Assembly: GCA_029960065.1 (NCBI GenBank)
Contig: JASCOF010000006.1
Location: 124,001-188,000, forward strand
Direction of reading: 5' to 3'
DNA: 64,000 nt
DNA from: Flavobacteriaceae bacterium PS02336
GTDB lineage: Bacteria > Bacteroidota > Bacteroidia > Flavobacteriales > Flavobacteriaceae
Shown here: piece after piece, positions 45,042 to 52,817 of the stretch
How positions within the stretch are numbered: position 1 is the first letter of the stretch
How the letters are laid out: the number at the start of each line of letters is the position of its first letter
Made by a program: the position numbers and the translations under genes
Notes under the pieces: generated by a model
What the model saw: only the letters and a program-made list of their open reading frames with translations
Told to the model about the DNA's origin: nothing
Databases searched by the model: none

Positions 45042-45302
45042 ATGAATCCGCAAGAAATTAAAAACAAAATTGACTCAATATCTTATTATCAAAATCGTCA
45101 CATAAAAAATAATGCGCTTAATCTTTGTGATGAAATTATTAAAAGCAAACTTTTGACAAAATATGGAAAAAGTGTGGTGGAAAAAATCAAAAATGAGATT
45201 ACAAAAATTGAAGATCCATGGTCTCGGAATTCCCAATCTAACTTTACAGATTTATGCGATATTCAAAAGAAGATAAATGAACTTTATAGCATATTCGAGT
45301 AA
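45042..45302 (+). CDS. Unknown small helical protein
   Basis: The 86-residue protein (MNPQEIKNKIDSISYYQNRH, then KNNALNLCDEIIKSKLLTKY) is charged and helical, without signal or membrane segment. It starts 423 bp after the methylase-nuclease pair and ends 190 bp before the WYL gene, so it probably has its own promoter (GAACTTTG at 45005 is a poor -7 match). I do not recognise a family. It may be a small regulator or immunity-type factor of the defence block; this is context only. Confidence 0.55.
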   Translation: MNPQEIKNKIDSISYYQNRHIKNNALNLCDEIIKSKLLTKYGKSVVEKIKNEITKIEDPWSRNSQSNFTDLCDIQKKINELYSIFE

Positions 45303-45438
45303 AAAATCACGCCTAGAAGAAATTTAGCGAAATATTTTAGTAGTACGATTATAGGGATTTATTATAAAAAAGTGTTGTTTTACGGAAAACCGTTTTTTAC
45401 TAAGTATCTTGTTTATTATTTTAACATAAAAATTACTC

Positions 45439-45472
45439 TGCCACAAAATGACAGACAAGTGGTTTACTTTTG
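45439..45472 (+). promoter_or_regulatory. WYL promoter with TGCCACA box, site 1 of 3
   Basis: TGCCACA (45439-45445) ends 27 bp before the last base of the -7 box TACTTTTG (45465-45472). The same box and the same distance occur at 49207 and 49550. CCAC/GTGG arms add a dyad (45441-45462). Confidence 0.65.
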
Positions 45473-45492
45473 AAAAATAAAACCAATCAATT

Positions 45493-46398
45493 ATGTCCAA
45501 ATTAATATACTTCAAAAGATACTTGTATATCATAGATCGCTTGAGAAGCCATAACTGTGACTTTAAAGATTTACAAAAACACATTATTCGTAAATTAGAA
45601 AATGAAGACATCGAAACTAATTTTGAATATTCCATTCGAACCTTTGAGCGTGACAAAAAAGATATTCTGGATATTTTCGGAATTTTAATTAATTACAATA
45701 GAAAAGACAAAACCTACAGTATTGATGAAGAAGAGATAGAAGATCAATCGGTTACAAGAATAATGGATGCTTTTTCTATTCATCATGCCTTAAAAGAAGG
45801 GAATAAGTTGACCCCTAGCATTTTTTTAGAAAAAAGAAAATCATCTGGAACTGAAAACATTCATGGGATCATTTATGCAATAAACCATCTTTACATCATA
45901 AAATTTACTCACCAGAAGCATTGGGAAGACATTAGCACAAATAGAGAAGTTTATCCTATTGGTGTCAAAGAATCTCACCAAAGATGGTATTTAATCGCCT
46001 TAGATAAGAAAGACGACAAAGTAAAAACTTTCGGACTTGATAGAATTTCAAATCTAAACGTTACAGACACTAAATTTAAGCCGATTAAATACAATGCGGA
46101 AAAAGAATTTCAGCATGCCTTCGGCGTAGAAACATATTCTCCTGCGGAAAAAGTAGTTCTCGAATTTGTTAATAAGCAAGGAAACTACATTAAGACCTTT
46201 CCTCTTCATGAATCTCAAAAGATTATTAAAGAGAATGATGATACGCTAGTATTAGAAATTTTTATACATACCACCAATGATCTTGTGATGGAACTATTAA
46301 AATATGGAGCAGATGTAAAAGTCATTTCTCCTATTATGCTTCAAAAAGAAATTAAAAATAGAATTTTACAAATGAAGAATCGATACGATATAATTTAA
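45493..46398 (+). CDS. WYL domain transcriptional regulator
   Basis: The 301-residue protein has an N-terminal winged-helix part (residues 1-80, with EYSIRTFERDKKDILDIFGI), the WYL domain (about 120-190, RWYLIALDKKDDKVKTFGLD) and a C-terminal WCX-like part. WYL domains bind nucleic-acid-like ligands, and such regulators often control defence operons. A TGCCACA-type promoter lies directly upstream and recurs at two more promoters downstream, so it is the likely master regulator of the 45.4-50.3 kb block. The first nuclease gene starts 39 bp after its stop. Confidence 0.9.
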   Translation: MSKLIYFKRYLYIIDRLRSHNCDFKDLQKHIIRKLENEDIETNFEYSIRTFERDKKDILDIFGILINYNRKDKTYSIDEEEIEDQSVTRIMDAFSIHHALKEGNKLTPSIFLEKRKSSGTENIHGIIYAINHLYIIKFTHQKHWEDISTNREVYPIGVKESHQRWYLIALDKKDDKVKTFGLDRISNLNVTDTKFKPIKYNAEKEFQHAFGVETYSPAEKVVLEFVNKQGNYIKTFPLHESQKIIKENDDTLVLEIFIHTTNDLVMELLKYGADVKVISPIMLQKEIKNRILQMKNRYDII

Positions 46399-46437
46399 AT
46401 TTACTTATCCTTTAAAATATCATTACACCAAACAAAT

Positions 46438-47754
46438 ATGATCAAAAGTACAATTGAAGAAAAAACAAATATATCAACAATAAAAAACCTACTTGAAAAT
46501 GTGAATGTCATTCAAAACAAGTATGATGATATAGCTGAAATTACTGGAGAAAAATTTAATATTTTTTCGGTATTGAATTTAACAAGCAATGAAGTAAGGA
46601 CCCACTCTGCATTTATCGGAGAACTTTTAAATGTAAAAGGATCACATGGATTAAAAGATGTTCCTTTAAAGCTTTTTATAAAAATACTTGAAGAAAAATT
46701 TACGCCACCGAAAGTCGATGAATCTGAAAATTTGATTGGAGCGGACAGATTCAAGTTTATTACCGAAACCGCCCTCACAACAGTTGAAAAGAACATTAGT
46801 AGATTAAATGAAGACAAAACCGAAGGCGGGCGTATTGATATTATCATTCAAGACAAGAATAAGACAAATGGTCTTGTCATTGAAAATAAAATTTATGCAA
46901 GAGAGCAGGAAAATCAATTGATTAGGTACTACAACTATTGTAAGGAAAATTTCTCAAAAGAAATACCTATTTTGTACTTAACATTGAATGGAAGCTTCCC
47001 TACTTCTGGATTAGATCTCATTGAAAAACAACATTATTTTAATATTTCTTATAAAGAAGATATTATAAATTGGTTAGAACTTTGCGTAAAAGAAGCATCT
47101 GACAAGCCAATGCTAAGAGAGGCTATAAAACAATATATTTATTTGATTAAAAAATTAACCGGACAAACATTAAATAAAAAAATGGGAGAAGAAATACAAG
47201 ATCTAATTTTAAAAAATTTTTTATCTGCTGAACAAATCGTCAAAGAGTTTGAAAAAATAAAATATAAAATTTCAGGAAGTATTAGAACTAGAATAGCTGA
47301 CAATCTAATTTTAGGGCTAGGTTCAAAATATATCGTGACGAAGCGTAATAATGTAGGTGACACAAATTCTGGAATATGGCTAGAATTAAAAGATTATCAA
47401 AATTTAGGAATCTACTTTGGGATAGAACCTTTCAGCGGGAAAGGAAATGTCCGCAACGAATTATTTTTTGGTGTTTTAAACTTAAATGATAAGGATAAAA
47501 CCATTTTTGAAAATCATAATTTTAAGTGTGCAAGATGGTGGAGAGATGTAGACTTTTTTGAAAATCACGAAGATTTTAAGAATAACCGAATTAATTTTAG
47601 TGACTCAGAATTTATAAACTTTTTAGGGAAAGATCAGACTAGACAGAACGAACTGGTTGAAAAAATTTCTAAAAGAATGATCGAATTCATAAATTACAAA
47701 GAGAACTCTTTGATAAATGTTTGTAAAGAAATTATCTCAAAAAACAATAATTAG
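46438..47754 (+). CDS. PD-(D/E)XK nuclease family protein, copy 1
   Basis: The 438-residue protein fits the PDDEXK_4 type. It starts with NLLENVNVIQNKYDDIAEIT, then SNEVRTHSAFIGELLNVKGS HG-like, then the active-site core GGRIDIIIQD (Asp about 133) and LVIENKIYAREQENQ (Glu-x-Lys about 148-150, then Gln). The C-half (about 260-438) is unique. It is a probable DNase. It follows the WYL gene closely and precedes a 101-bp gap and a paralogue of the same length, so the pair may act as a heterodimer or on different targets. Confidence 0.85.
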   Translation: MIKSTIEEKTNISTIKNLLENVNVIQNKYDDIAEITGEKFNIFSVLNLTSNEVRTHSAFIGELLNVKGSHGLKDVPLKLFIKILEEKFTPPKVDESENLIGADRFKFITETALTTVEKNISRLNEDKTEGGRIDIIIQDKNKTNGLVIENKIYAREQENQLIRYYNYCKENFSKEIPILYLTLNGSFPTSGLDLIEKQHYFNISYKEDIINWLELCVKEASDKPMLREAIKQYIYLIKKLTGQTLNKKMGEEIQDLILKNFLSAEQIVKEFEKIKYKISGSIRTRIADNLILGLGSKYIVTKRNNVGDTNSGIWLELKDYQNLGIYFGIEPFSGKGNVRNELFFGVLNLNDKDKTIFENHNFKCARWWRDVDFFENHEDFKNNRINFSDSEFINFLGKDQTRQNELVEKISKRMIEFINYKENSLINVCKEIISKNNN

Positions 47755-47854
47755 TAGCCTTTTATTTCTCTTGTATTCAATTAAATTATCAAATTCTAAT
47801 TAGTAACAATTGTTGTTTAGATAAAAAAACATTGAATATGAGAAAAAAAGCATA

Positions 47855-49168
47855 ATGAAATTTATGGACAAAATCAAAAACCTATTACAGCAGGTTTCAA
47901 TCATTTCAAAAAAATATGATCAAATCGCGAAATTGACTGGCGAAAATTTTAATATTTTTTCAATAATGAATATGGAACACAATGAAGTATACACGCATTC
48001 TGCAATTATCGGAGAATTACTTAACCCGAATGGTTCCCACGGACAAGGAGCGATTTTTTTAAATTTATTTGTGGAATATATTAAAGAATGTTTTAATACA
48101 GAAGAACATAAAATAGAACTGGATTATTTTGGCACATTAGTAAATGATAAAATTTGCGAAAGAACTATAAATATTGAGAATAACTGGGATAATGTTACTG
48201 GGGGACGAATTGATATTATTGTAGAAGACAACAAACAAATTCTACTTATAGAAAACAAAATATATGCAATTGACCAGCCTTACCAATTAATAAGATATAA
48301 GAATTATGCAGAAACAAAACGTTCAAAAAAAGCATTTTTATTTTACTTAACACTAGACGGTAAAGACCTAAAAGAAAAAGAAGATCCATACTACACACAA
48401 GATGATGTTGAAATAATTGGCTTTAATTTTAAGTTTGATAAAAAGAGCGAATATGAAAATTTCAGAATACAAAGCAATGGCAAAAGTAATATTCATCATT
48501 GTCTGTATTATCCAATTTCGTTTGAAAAAGACATAAAGAACTGGATTGAAAAATGCCTAGAAAAAACACATTCGTTACCCATAATTAGAGAAACACTAAT
48601 CCAGTATTTAAATTTAATTAAAAAATTAACCAATCAAACTACAAATAACATCAAGACAATGGAAATTCTGGAAATTTTAAAAGACAATATCGATCAAAGT
48701 TTTGAAATATCAAGAAGTATTGAACCTTTAAAATCTAAATTATACTATGATTTTTTTGAAAATATTTTGCAGTATGCTAGTAAAAAAGAAATTTCTGCAG
48801 ATTTAAGCAATCTTAAAAACAATGCCTATTTTGGGCTATATTTAATTCCTAAGGAATGGAATTCTAAACCCTACACAATTGCTGTAATATTTGATACTGA
48901 TCACGGTTACGATTATTCGGGTTTATATGTTTCTCTAAATTTTAATGATAACATTTCTGATATCGAAAAAATATCGATTCAGAAGAAATTTGATAACATT
49001 ATTCCAAAGTTTGAGATTAACCATGCTAATATATGGAGAGATATTTCAAACCGAGATTGGGCTAATAATTCAAAAATCTGGGAAGATGTTGCCAAAGGAA
49101 AAAATGGCGATACATACAAAGAAATAATATCTACAATTGAAGAAATTATTGAAATTGAAAAATCATAG
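47855..49168 (+). CDS. PD-(D/E)XK nuclease family protein, copy 2
   Basis: The 437-residue protein is a tandem paralogue of the gene at 46438. Both share IAKLTGENFNIFSIMNMEHN, EVYTHSAIIGELLNPNGSHG, GGRIDIIVED (Asp about 119) and LLIENKIYAIDQPYQ (Glu-x-Lys about 133-135). Active-site residues are intact in both. The C-halves diverge, which suggests different partners or targets. The start is ATG 47855; an in-frame ATG at 47864 is an alternative. No known system with this exact pair is recognised by me. Confidence 0.85.
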   Translation: MKFMDKIKNLLQQVSIISKKYDQIAKLTGENFNIFSIMNMEHNEVYTHSAIIGELLNPNGSHGQGAIFLNLFVEYIKECFNTEEHKIELDYFGTLVNDKICERTINIENNWDNVTGGRIDIIVEDNKQILLIENKIYAIDQPYQLIRYKNYAETKRSKKAFLFYLTLDGKDLKEKEDPYYTQDDVEIIGFNFKFDKKSEYENFRIQSNGKSNIHHCLYYPISFEKDIKNWIEKCLEKTHSLPIIRETLIQYLNLIKKLTNQTTNNIKTMEILEILKDNIDQSFEISRSIEPLKSKLYYDFFENILQYASKKEISADLSNLKNNAYFGLYLIPKEWNSKPYTIAVIFDTDHGYDYSGLYVSLNFNDNISDIEKISIQKKFDNIIPKFEINHANIWRDISNRDWANNSKIWEDVAKGKNGDTYKEIISTIEEIIEIEKS

Positions 49169-49206
49169 AGGCAATAAGCCTCTTTTTTCATGGCTACTTT
49201 TCTCAC

Positions 49207-49240
49207 TGCCACACTTTGTCACATTCCACTATTTTATTTG
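49207..49240 (+). promoter_or_regulatory. TGCCACA promoter, site 2 of 3
   Basis: TGCCACA (49207-49213) ends 27 bp before the last G of TTTATTTG (49233-49240, one mismatch to TAnnTTTG). A TTTG lies between (49215). The unit drives the 76-residue protein gene at 49297. Confidence 0.6.
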
Positions 49241-49296
49241 CAATTGGAAAAGCCGAAAACCAACAAAAAGTAGGCATCATTTAAAAAACAAAAACT

Positions 49297-49527
49297 ATGT
49301 CTCAAATGATTACCAAAGACAATGAATTAATTAGGATCAACCCTAACAATAGTAATAAAATAGAATACTCAACAACATCTGGCAGGTCTTGGCATGTAAG
49401 ATTTTCTGGATCTTCTTACGGCAATTTTCAAGATTTAATAGATAATGGCACAGAAATATTAGCCAATACTTCAAAAGGTCTTTATTATTCAACTACAAAT
49501 GGAAGAAGCTGGCACAGGAGAAGCTAA
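49297..49527 (+). CDS. 76-residue protein with two Asp-box-like hairpins
   Basis: The protein contains two copies of a short unit: EYSTTSGRSWHVRF (about 24-37) and YYSTTNGRSWHRRS (about 63-76). Each fits the Asp-box pattern S-x-D-x-G-x-T-W with Asp replaced by Thr. Asp boxes are beta-hairpins of sialidase and BNR propellers; two alone are too few for a propeller, so it may oligomerise. No signal peptide. It has its own promoter with the TGCCACA box and a strong hairpin behind it. I recall similar small proteins in scattered bacteria but no known function. Confidence 0.7.
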   Translation: MSQMITKDNELIRINPNNSNKIEYSTTSGRSWHVRFSGSSYGNFQDLIDNGTEILANTSKGLYYSTTNGRSWHRRS

Positions 49528-49546
49528 AAAAATTTACAAGAAATAC

Positions 49547-49583
49547 AAATGACACACTTTGGCAGTGTGTCATTTTACTTTTG
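49547..49583 (+). promoter_or_regulatory. TGACACA promoter, site 3 of 3, inside a perfect palindrome
   Basis: A perfect 12-bp inverted repeat (AAATGACACACT at 49547-49558; AGTGTGTCATTT at 49564-49575) abuts the -7 box TACTTTTG (49576-49583). TGACACA (49550-49556) ends 27 bp before the last G of the box, exactly as at 45439 and 49207. It also can end transcripts of the gene at 49297. Confidence 0.65.
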
Positions 49584-49609
49584 CTTGATAATAAAAAACT
49601 ACTATTTCT

Positions 49610-50329
49610 ATGATTTTAAATTATAATGAACTTTTGATCTGTATTAAGAAAATAGAAAAACAAATCTCACAGCTTAAACTTGAACAGCGTAATCTTATAA
49701 TTGATCTCAACTTCATAAAAACAAGACGAGTGTTTACAAAACAAAAGCTTTTAGAACTTCAAATTTTAAATTACATAACACACTATCAGGAAAAGATAAA
49801 AAATAATCATTTAGAAAGTAAAATTTACAGCCATAAATTAAATGACTTAAAAAAAGATTATCAGTCAAAAACTAACGCTAATGAATTCATTTATTGCTTA
49901 AAAGAATTAGCTGAAACATACAATGATTTTATAAAAGATTTGAAGATTTTTTACGAACTTAATAGATTAGAAGATGTAAATGCGGTAAAAGAAAAAATCA
50001 AAAATCATATTTCTGTAATGGAAGAAATTTTCCTAGAATTATCACGATTAATCCTTCTACAAGATTCAATCACAGATAAAAATCAAATTGCAGATTTTAA
50101 TGCGTTTGCAATCTTTTTTCAAGAACATTATTCTGTCAAAACAATTAGACTAAAAAAAGAAATAGATGTAAAGAAAAGGGCTTTAAGATCGTTTAAAGTA
50201 TTTCTAAACTTTAGATTGATGAAACTAATTCGAATCGAAATAAAAGATTCTAAAGCTGAACTTGAAAATATTACTAATGCTAATATAAAGCTGATAGATC
50301 AGATCAAGTGGGAATATGTAATTATTTAG
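49610..50329 (+). CDS. Coiled-coil protein of unknown function
   Basis: The 239-residue protein is almost wholly helical with heptad patterns (ICIKKIEKQISQLKLEQRNL, residues 10-29; KIKNNHLESKIYSHKLNDLK; about 160-225 again). There is no signal and no clear transmembrane helix. It is preceded by the third TGACACA promoter, so it is probably co-regulated with the WYL gene and the 76-residue protein. It may be a scaffold or effector of that system. No family is recognised. Confidence 0.7.
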   Translation: MILNYNELLICIKKIEKQISQLKLEQRNLIIDLNFIKTRRVFTKQKLLELQILNYITHYQEKIKNNHLESKIYSHKLNDLKKDYQSKTNANEFIYCLKELAETYNDFIKDLKIFYELNRLEDVNAVKEKIKNHISVMEEIFLELSRLILLQDSITDKNQIADFNAFAIFFQEHYSVKTIRLKKEIDVKKRALRSFKVFLNFRLMKLIRIEIKDSKAELENITNANIKLIDQIKWEYVII

Positions 50330-50357
50330 ACTTAAATCTGGTAAGTTAAATATAAAA

Positions 50358-50386
50358 AAGGTTTCAGCTTTAAAAACTGAAACCTT
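50358..50386 (+). terminator. Hairpin after the coiled-coil gene
   Basis: An AAGGTTTCAG / CTGAAACCTT stem has a 9-nt loop and weak T-content after it. It lies 29 bp past the stop at 50329. The 50330-50527 gap has no gene. Confidence 0.6.
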
Positions 50387-50527
50387 AAATAATTGCTATG
50401 CTCCCACTCCTAAAGTTTGAATAATCGCAGAATCAAACCGTAAGATTATTTTTAAAAATCTATCGAAAAAAAATACTAATCTCCATCTAAAATAATAGTA
50501 GATTTACTCAATAAAAATTATTTAACT

Positions 50528-51667
50528 ATGACAAGAAAAATACTCTACAAATTATTATTATTTTTTTTCTTAGCTTTTTCTGTTTCGTGCTCAAAAGATA
50601 AAAGTTTTAAAAATTTATCTTCGAAAGAAATAACAAACTATCTTTTAGTTAATGAGCAATTACCTATTAAAACTCTTTCAAATGCTTTGGATTTCCCCGA
50701 AAATATAATAATTGCAATAAATTTAGGACTTATCGAAATCAATGAAGAAGGAGAGCAAAAGCTTAGAGATATATTTCAAAAATTCATGGATGAAGGGAAA
50801 AATGATTTCATAAAAAAATATAATAAAAAAAAACAATCAGAGTTCATTAAAAATGATTGGGTAAAAAAAGAAATAAAAAGCATTTCAAAATCAAAATTAA
50901 ATGAAATAAAAGAACAAGATTTTAAAAACAATGAAATTATTTCGAGTAAAATTGAAGGCTTAAAAAAATCTTTTGTGAAAGATAAAACAGATGATTTTTT
51001 AGATAATGAATTAAGTTTATTGTCTAAAAACTATTATGTCAATATGTACAAAATATTTTCTATACATATTCTTAGTGTTCCGCAAAAAATTAAAAACTTA
51101 AGTGTTTCATACTTAAATCAGGATGGAGTAGATTCTTTTAATAATGAATGGGACAATATTTTAAGCTCGTACATCAACGATAATGAGCTCAACAAAATCA
51201 ATCAAAATTATTTTAACTTTATCGAATTTCAAAAACTAAAATACAAATTTCTTACTGGAAAAAATATAAATTTAGATATTCATCCTGTTGAGACTAAACT
51301 ATTATATAGAAAAACGGATGATGATGCTATTGTTACGTATTTCTCTTCTGATTTATTAGATTATTTAATAGATTTCTTGATATTGCCCACGGTAATTCTT
51401 TTCATTCCTGTAATTGTAATAATCTATTCATTATTCTTCAATATTTCCAATTTTTTTAGCAATGTTGCTGGTGCAATAAATTTTTCAAAAGTTGCCTCAC
51501 CTGTTTCAAGCATCTTATTTGTTTTTTTTTTCATGTACGTTTCATACAAAATTACCAATGACATAAAAACTAAAATTAATTCCACGTATAAAGTGAATAC
51601 TAGCAATGAAACAATTCTAGAAGAACTTAATCTGAATACAGAATTATTCTATATCCAATTTAAATAG
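50528..51667 (+). CDS. Lipoprotein-like protein with C-terminal membrane helices
   Basis: The 379-residue protein has a lipoprotein signal (LLFFFLAFSVSCSKDKSFKN, lipobox Cys about 21), a long Lys/Glu-rich helical middle (about 30-265) and two transmembrane segments (about 278-310 and 330-346, FLILPTVILFIPVIVIIYSL). A lipoprotein with later membrane helices is unusual and suggests an inner-membrane anchor. It ends 1 bp before the nuclease-toxin gene at 51669, so the two are made together. It may help place or release the toxin, or give immunity. No family is recognised. Confidence 0.7.
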   Translation: MTRKILYKLLLFFFLAFSVSCSKDKSFKNLSSKEITNYLLVNEQLPIKTLSNALDFPENIIIAINLGLIEINEEGEQKLRDIFQKFMDEGKNDFIKKYNKKKQSEFIKNDWVKKEIKSISKSKLNEIKEQDFKNNEIISSKIEGLKKSFVKDKTDDFLDNELSLLSKNYYVNMYKIFSIHILSVPQKIKNLSVSYLNQDGVDSFNNEWDNILSSYINDNELNKINQNYFNFIEFQKLKYKFLTGKNINLDIHPVETKLLYRKTDDDAIVTYFSSDLLDYLIDFLILPTVILFIPVIVIIYSLFFNISNFFSNVAGAINFSKVASPVSSILFVFFFMYVSYKITNDIKTKINSTYKVNTSNETILEELNLNTELFYIQFK

Positions 51668-51668
51668 T

Positions 51669-52622
51669 ATGAAATCATTTCGTTTTATAATAATCTTATG
51701 TTTAATTCCCTTTTCTAGCTGCAAAAAAACTGGAAAAGAAACTATAGAAAATATTGGTAAAAAAGTATCAATTGATTTAATTGAAACGTCTGCAAAAACA
51801 GAAACAAAAACCGCTATAAAAGCATTAACGAAAAAAGAAATTGAATACAGTTTAGCTATTAATGGACTTAATAACCTAGTTTCAAATAAAGCAATAAAAA
51901 TTCTTTCTAATAACGAAGCTTCATCTTTCGTAGATGATTTAAAAAAATTAAAATCTAATGTAACTCAAATTAATAATAATCCAGATTTAATCGTAGCTTA
52001 TAAAAAAATATTTATTTCTGAATCTCATCGAACAAATATTAGTTATTTATTTCAAACAGAAAATTGGATAAAAAAGGGGAGCAAAGGTGATTTAATATTA
52101 GAAGTCCCACATAACATTAACAAAAAATTATTGGGACAAAAATTAAAAGAAGTTGAATTCATCCAAAAAATAATTCCTTTTGAAGGATTAAAGCTATCTG
52201 TCATTGTACCTGATTTCAGTAAATTTAAGGTATACAGTTCCCCACCTTTAAATCCTGTATTTTATAAAAGTTCTGATAAAATTCAATTTAGCATTTGCAG
52301 AGCAAATTTGAGAGAAGAGTATATGCAAAATCCGAAAAAAATAGAAAAAGCATTAATGGTTCAAAATGAAAGATTTGCAGCAAATGGAGGTCTCATTTCA
52401 AATGGTAAATTAATAACTAGTCCAAAAGTAATGCTGCAAAAACAAATAAAAGATATTCTTCAGAAATATCCAGGAAAACAGCAAGAAAGAATATTTGGCT
52501 TTGTATGGCATCATAATGAAAATGTTGGAATTATGGATCTAATTGCAGATGACATACACAACTCCGTAAAGCATATAGGTGGAAGAAACATTTGGGGCGG
52601 GGGTTCGATAGCCAGAAGATAA
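51669..52622 (+). CDS. Lipoprotein with C-terminal WHH/colicin-like nuclease domain
   Basis: The 317-residue protein has a signal (MKSFRFIIILCLIPFSSCKK, lipobox Cys18), a helical middle (about 20-215) and a C-terminal domain with FGFVWHHNENVGIMDLIADD, then IHNSVKHIGGRNIWGGG (about 276-312). The WHH motif (about 280-282) followed by a downstream His and GG-WG is the signature of HNH/ENDO VII colicin-like toxins. It should cut DNA. A nuclease toxin that is itself a lipoprotein is notable, because it suggests surface display or vesicle delivery. No immunity gene is obvious downstream; the 50528 partner is the only candidate. Confidence 0.8.
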   Translation: MKSFRFIIILCLIPFSSCKKTGKETIENIGKKVSIDLIETSAKTETKTAIKALTKKEIEYSLAINGLNNLVSNKAIKILSNNEASSFVDDLKKLKSNVTQINNNPDLIVAYKKIFISESHRTNISYLFQTENWIKKGSKGDLILEVPHNINKKLLGQKLKEVEFIQKIIPFEGLKLSVIVPDFSKFKVYSSPPLNPVFYKSSDKIQFSICRANLREEYMQNPKKIEKALMVQNERFAANGGLISNGKLITSPKVMLQKQIKDILQKYPGKQQERIFGFVWHHNENVGIMDLIADDIHNSVKHIGGRNIWGGGSIARR

Positions 52623-52720
52623 TAAACAATAATAGCAACTTATTAAATAATAAAAATCAAAAACTCAAGATTAAATATAAAACGAAATAAAACTTAATTT
52701 CTTTAAATCATCTGCAAAAC

Positions 52721-52752
52721 GGTTCGAAAATTGTCCCGTTAGGGCTACTAAG
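52721..52752 (+). other. tRNA 3'-end-like sequence, candidate right island boundary
   Basis: GGTTCGA, TGTCCCG and GGGCTACTAAG occur in this order. They recall the T-loop, stem and acceptor end of the tRNA at 23600 (GGTTCGA, TGTTCCCG, CTACTAAG), but with a 5-nt insertion and mismatches. A hairpin terminator follows at once, as after a tRNA. It sits where accessory genes end and core-like genes begin. The match is imperfect. Confidence 0.35.
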
Positions 52753-52756
52753 ACAA

Positions 52757-52786
52757 AAAGCTTCAGAGAAATCTGGAGCTTTTTTT
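52757..52786 (+). terminator. Hairpin terminator
   Basis: An AAAGCTTCAGA / TCTGGAGCTTT stem (one G-T pair) with a 4-nt loop is followed by T-run. Very similar hairpins lie at 55814 and, weaker, near 54350. It serves the toxin gene and possibly the convergent thioredoxin gene. Confidence 0.75.
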
Positions 52787-52817
52787 GGTTTAACAATCTT
52801 TAGAGCCTTTTCTTAAA

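Noticed and set aside
45324..45656. Minus-strand frame overlapping the WYL gene start
   Set aside because: It is a shadow of the WYL gene and would cover its promoter.
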